The position numbers were made by a program, and so were the translations under genes. Positions 21,201 through 24,085 of a stretch of 24,654 bases of DNA are shown here, piece after piece. Origin of the DNA: Hondaea fermentalgiana (taxonomy: Eukaryota; Sar; Bigyra; Thraustochytrida; Thraustochytriidae). The stretch covers positions 66,371 to 91,024 of the forward strand of contig NPFB01000171.1 in NCBI GenBank assembly GCA_014084085.1, given 5' to 3'. The notes under the pieces were generated by a model. The model worked only from the letters and a program-made list of their open reading frames with translations. It did no database searches and had not been told where the DNA came from. The first letter of the stretch is position 1. Each line of letters starts with the position of its first letter.

Positions 21201-24085
21201 TTCGTTTCTGGAGCGTGAACAAGCGATAAGTGCACGTTGCTACAGGGCACGCCAAGGTCAACGTGGGACGCAGGCCGCGGGTCGAGGAAAAGCACATTCT
21301 CTGGATTGTAGCCGAGTCTGTATGTTGCCACTGTCGCGCCATGGGTAACGTGCACAAGCATGTTCTTGGGAACAGAGATGACCTGTTGTGCAGGTTTCTC
21401 CAGGGCCAGAATCTGCACGAGCTCGGTGAACCTATTGTGGCGGCGAAAGACCGCCAGAGCGCTTGACTGCGCATCTACGTCCGAGCCATGATTCAGCAAA
21501 ACAACGAGCATGCACTCTCCAGCCACACCCTCGTTTCGCACTGCCAACTCTTGCTGCTCGAGACCAATCTCTGCAGCAGGTGAGAGCTTGAAGATCTTTT
21601 CCATGGCGCACTTGCGATTCGTCACCGCATTCTTGTCGACTTTGCTTCCTGAATCCATGAGGCGCTGCAAACTGAGAAGAGGGGCACGACCACGGCCGCC
21701 CGTAGACGTGTCCCTACGGCGAAGTTTGACGTACCCCTTGGCCTCGCCCGTAGAAACGAGCTTACCGACATCCTTGCGTCCTGACGAGCTTGAGAGCACC
21801 ATGATCGCATCGCCAATCTTTGGCTTGGAGGGCTCAACTTCGCTGATGTTGATGACGTGCTTCGCATCATAGCCGTCGAGCCAGATTGACAGTGTCCCGG
21901 TCACACTCGCGGAGTCGATGCCCGACCCTTCAATAATGTAGCCTGTTCCGCCCTTGTATGGCCCACTGATAATGTTTACGACAATACCCGGCTGCCACCA
22001 TTGCAGCTGCTTTGAGGAAGATCCAAGTCTTGTTCCGAGGGCGCGTGACGACGGACGAGCCGATCCAGGTGCAGTATAATTGACAGAACTGTCTGCAGCC
22101 TCATCCTCGCCAGTGCCATGCGCGCCACCCTTTGTTTTGTGTTTGCGATAGAAACGTTTCGCCATCCTCCGTGGCTTTGGCAATATGCAGATGTCCTTGA
22201 CCATGGGGTTTCGCAGCTGCTCCCACTTGGACACGAGCGACGCCTTCGCTTGGTCGCTGAACTCTGTAGGAGCGCAGACCCGGTTTGCCAGAGCGCGCGC
22301 CGCGGCCATCTCCTTTGCCATGGCTGCTTTTGCTGCTTCCAATTCCTTTCTCTCTTCATCTTCGCGCTTCTGCTTGGCCAAATACCGTCTATAGAGATCA
22401 GATGGCGTGAAGGGGTAGCGCGACGACGTCGAAGATGTGTTCGAAGAAGAGGCAGAAGAGGAGGAGCTGCTAACGGGTCTGGCTTCAGAAGGAATTGCTT
22501 CTTCGTTGGGATTCGCGCCCAAAAATGGAGTCGCGGACGACGACTTTGATGAAGAGGGACGCGAAGCCTCAACAGGTCCTGTTGCGTGAAAACTAAAGGA
22601 CTTTTTCATGCCGTGCCACGAGGCAATCCACACGAAAATGCTTCCCGAGGAGGTGGCAGTTGCGATGACAGGAGTTTTGGGGCAAGGACATGCCCGAATG
22701 AGCGTAATAGGGTCTTCAGGCTCTTTCGCGTTCCCGATCTCCACGTCAGAAGCGTGGCCAGCACGAGAGCTTTCTTCGGCGCTTGCGCGACCTTCTTCTT
22801 CCTCTTCTGAGGCAGACTTATCGATGCCGGTATTCGAGATGTCTGCGTCTTTCGGGGCGTCAGTCTCGGCGCTGGCTCCACCTTGTCTCCAATCGACGGT
22901 ATCCTCAATGCTGTCATCTTGAATGTTTTGGCCCGCAAAGAGCCCAACGCGGTCACTGCTCCCCTTGGACTCCGCAATGGGAACATTCGCGGTAATTTTG
23001 CGGAGCACGAAGCGAGAAGCAGGCGCCATGAGGGCATGCTCAATAGCAGGGCTGAGCACCAGTCGACGCGCAAGCGCTGACGTGACGGCAACCGTGACAC
23101 CAGACTCAAAGTGGAAAAACTTGCCACTTCGATCAGATGGACCCCGCTGGTAAAAGAAACCTGCGGCCGCCAAGCGCGCCATTCGGATGTCGGTGCCGTC
23201 CGTCCGGAGTCCGAGGAGTCGCGCATCATCCTCATGCATGGTACACAAACTGTAGAAGCGCTCTCGCTCCAGGTGCATTCCGAGCTGTGCCAACGCAGTG
23301 GAAGCGACGCCGTCGGCGTCATCCTCGCCCGGTGTCGCAAAAAATGACGAAAGGTTGCTTGGAAGCACCATGAGGTCGTGCAGCTGCTCTATGATACTGA
23401 TGACTGCAGGAAGCGCTGTTGAGCACGAATCTTCGAGCACAGGTTGCAAGGTGCGACACACGTGCAGCATCGAGTACTGCGGCACCTCAAGTTGCACGAC
23501 AGATCGCCATTGTCGCGCTTTGGCACTCGAGCTTGGCGAAGCGCCTTCCTCTTCGCGCACACGCGTTAGCTCTGCTTGAAGCTGCTCAAGGAGACGACAC
23601 TTGCGTACGCGCGCGCGGTATGGGACTGGCGTGCCAGCAGCGCGCATCTGCGCCAGTAAACACTCGTACAAGAACAACGCTGCCGTCGCCTCCAAGTAGA
23701 CGGTTTGCTTGTCGTTCTTTGCAGATGGTTTGGCGAATTGATTGTCAACGTCGCGTAGCAAAGCCGGACCTGAGCCATCAAAAGCCTTGATGAGGCCCTG
23801 CATGGCAATAATGAAGCCCACAGGGGACTCTCCACTTCTTGGCACCGGGACGGGCAGGATCCTGTTGCCGTATCCAATGAAGCACTGACGTGTCGCTGGC
23901 AGCGAGACGCAGTGCACGTCAGCACTTTGCGCAGGTTCTGCATCTCCAACGGGCGGCAGCTCAAACGAGCGCAGTTGGTCTCCGGCGTGGGCGTCGACCA
24001 CAGAGACGGTCCTTCGCCCACATACCAGGTACAGCTGCGGATCGGCATCGCCGTCTGCCTCGAGAAGCGGTTCACACGCGAACAT
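3248..24085 (-). CDS. Giant BIRC6-like E2 ubiquitin-conjugating protein with ZZ, SPRY, LamG and MIB/HERC2 domains
   Basis: One unbroken 6945-codon frame begins at ATG 24085 (an in-frame TAG at 24104-24106 lies upstream, and A is at -3) and ends with TAG at 3248-3250. Domains in order: WD-like beta-propeller segments (about 1-1335), KOW-like barrel (696-790), acidic tract (1076-1112), laminin-G-like (1436-1641), SPRY (2300-2452), ZZ1 (3363-3408), ZZ2 (3537-3585), helical-repeat-like stretches, discoidin-like sandwich (4568-4693), MIB/HERC2 (4750-4817), SPRY (5558-5707), UBC (6505-6665) and UBA-like (6878-6929). Coiled-coil-like charged segments lie near 568-602, 6382-6413 and 6746-6778, and an NLS-like basic patch at 637-650. 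The UBC resembles BIRC6, a giant E2/E3 hybrid that ubiquitinates apoptosis and autophagy regulators. No BIR, RING or HECT was seen. It is longer than human BIRC6 (about 4850 residues). The role (substrate-selecting ubiquitin ligase, cytosolic or nuclear) is inferred. Confidence 0.93.
   Translation of the reverse strand: [6945 protein letters not shown]
3299..3454 (-). other. UBA-like domain at the extreme C-terminus of the giant protein
   Basis: Residues 6878-6929 contain [20 protein letters not shown] followed by [15 protein letters not shown]. This fits the three-helix UBA pattern: the loop after helix 1 is MCPTFP in place of MGFP, and helix 3 is the [11 protein letters not shown] segment. 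UBA domains bind ubiquitin. Placed just after an E2 domain, it could hold growing chains or ubiquitinated partners. I do not recall a UBA at this position in animal BIRC6. Confidence 0.6.
3926..4573 (-). other. BIRC6-type UBC (E2) domain with C-terminal extension
   Basis: Residues 6505-6665 form the E2 core: helix 1 ([17 protein letters not shown]), the strand and loop [14 protein letters not shown], the active-site region [20 protein letters not shown] with predicted catalytic Cys6601 (codon 4283-4285), and [12 protein letters not shown] with PYFNEPG. NPN replaces the HPN of most E2s, as in BIRC6-type enzymes. An extension to about residue 6720 ([22 protein letters not shown] onward) is typical of large E2s such as BIRC6 and UBE2O. 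All core elements are intact, so the domain should accept ubiquitin from E1. Confidence 0.93.
6965..7414 (-). other. SPRY domain 2 of the giant protein
   Basis: Residues 5558-5707 show a B30.2/SPRY-like pattern: [52 protein letters not shown] and [12 protein letters not shown]. SPRY domains are protein-interaction modules found in HERC1 and many ubiquitin ligases. It lies about 800 residues ahead of the UBC domain and could position substrate. Confidence 0.85.
9635..9838 (-). other. MIB/HERC2 domain of the giant protein
   Basis: Residues 4750-4817 contain [15 protein letters not shown], then [21 protein letters not shown] and [22 protein letters not shown]. These are the characteristic RGPDWKW-QDGG, V-WD/W and YR-G--G-YDL elements of the MIB/HERC2 family. 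The domain recognises substrate peptides in Mind bomb and is found in HERC2. It directly follows a discoidin-like segment (about 4568-4693). Confidence 0.9.
10007..10384 (-). other. Discoidin / galactose-binding-like beta-sandwich (tentative)
   Basis: Residues 4568-4693 begin with a [18 protein letters not shown] strand, run through [11 protein letters not shown] and end with [15 protein letters not shown]. This is the pattern of F5/8-type or DOC-type sandwiches, where a final F/YLRI/V strand closes the fold. A low-complexity Ser-rich loop interrupts it. A similar closing strand ([11 protein letters not shown], near residue 2620) and one around 1742-1817 suggest additional copies. The fold assignment is inference. 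Confidence 0.45.
13331..13477 (-). other. ZZ-type zinc finger 2 (complete)
   Basis: Residues 3537-3585 hold all eight ZZ ligands: Cys3539, Cys3542, Cys3554, Cys3557, Cys3563, Cys3566, His3576 and His3580, with the typical [12 protein letters not shown] and EYDLC signatures. ZZ fingers bind protein N-termini, histone tails or other short motifs (known for p62, HERC2 and ZZEF1). It lies 171 residues after ZZ1. Confidence 0.95.
13862..13999 (-). other. ZZ-type zinc finger 1 (one zinc site lost)
   Basis: Residues 3363-3408 show [20 protein letters not shown] then DYDLCELC. Cys3365, Cys3368, Cys3389 and Cys3392 can form the first zinc site. The second Cys pair is replaced by Ser3380 and Leu3383, and of the two histidines only His3403 is evident. 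The finger probably binds one zinc ion or serves as a structural relic. Confidence 0.88.
16730..17188 (-). other. SPRY domain 1 of the giant protein
   Basis: Residues 2300-2452 contain [46 protein letters not shown] and [20 protein letters not shown], then [10 protein letters not shown]. This is a textbook SPRY core with the W-YEV, GW and G---D---F--NG motifs. It resembles the SPRY of HERC1 and RYR-type proteins in having the SWAYDG loop. Confidence 0.93.
19163..19780 (-). other. Laminin-G / pentraxin-like (LamG) domain
   Basis: Residues 1436-1641 contain [48 protein letters not shown] and a closing [20 protein letters not shown]. These are the EAWVK, WHHVA, LYIDG and V-LW-ARTQ-QV hallmarks of LamG-like concanavalin-type folds. 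The domain is preceded by a beta-rich segment ([20 protein letters not shown]). Its presence in what looks like an intracellular protein (no signal peptide at the N-terminus) suggests a protein-binding role. Confidence 0.88.
20750..20860 (-). repeat. Long Glu/Asp acidic tract encoded by TCG/TCC-type triplets
   Basis: Residues 1076-1112 of the giant protein are about 35 Asp or Glu out of 37, preceded by six serines. On the plus strand this reads as CTC/TCG/TCT triplet runs, so it is a coding microsatellite. Mixed codons (GAC/GAT, GAG/GAA) show that it is not a recent pure expansion. Acidic tracts often bind basic proteins or histones; that is inference here. Confidence 0.9.
21716..22000 (-). 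other. KOW-like small beta-barrel segment in the N-terminal region
   Basis: Residues 696-790 begin [20 protein letters not shown], the KOW pattern of SPT5 and ribosomal proteins ([11 protein letters not shown]). A second beta-rich unit ([20 protein letters not shown], about 748-790) follows. A strongly basic NLS-like patch lies just upstream (637-650, [14 protein letters not shown]). KOW modules bind RNA or proteins. The assignment is by eye. Confidence 0.5.

Noticed and set aside
23000..23600. Search for a BIR domain in the N-terminal region of the giant protein
   Set aside because: No CxxC followed by the spaced His and Cys of a BIR domain was found by eye in the N-terminal 1400 residues; a profile search would settle this.
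3248..24085. RING, U-box or HECT ligase domain in the giant protein
   Set aside because: The only Cys-rich clusters seen are the two ZZ fingers, and the C-terminus is UBC plus UBA-like, not HECT.
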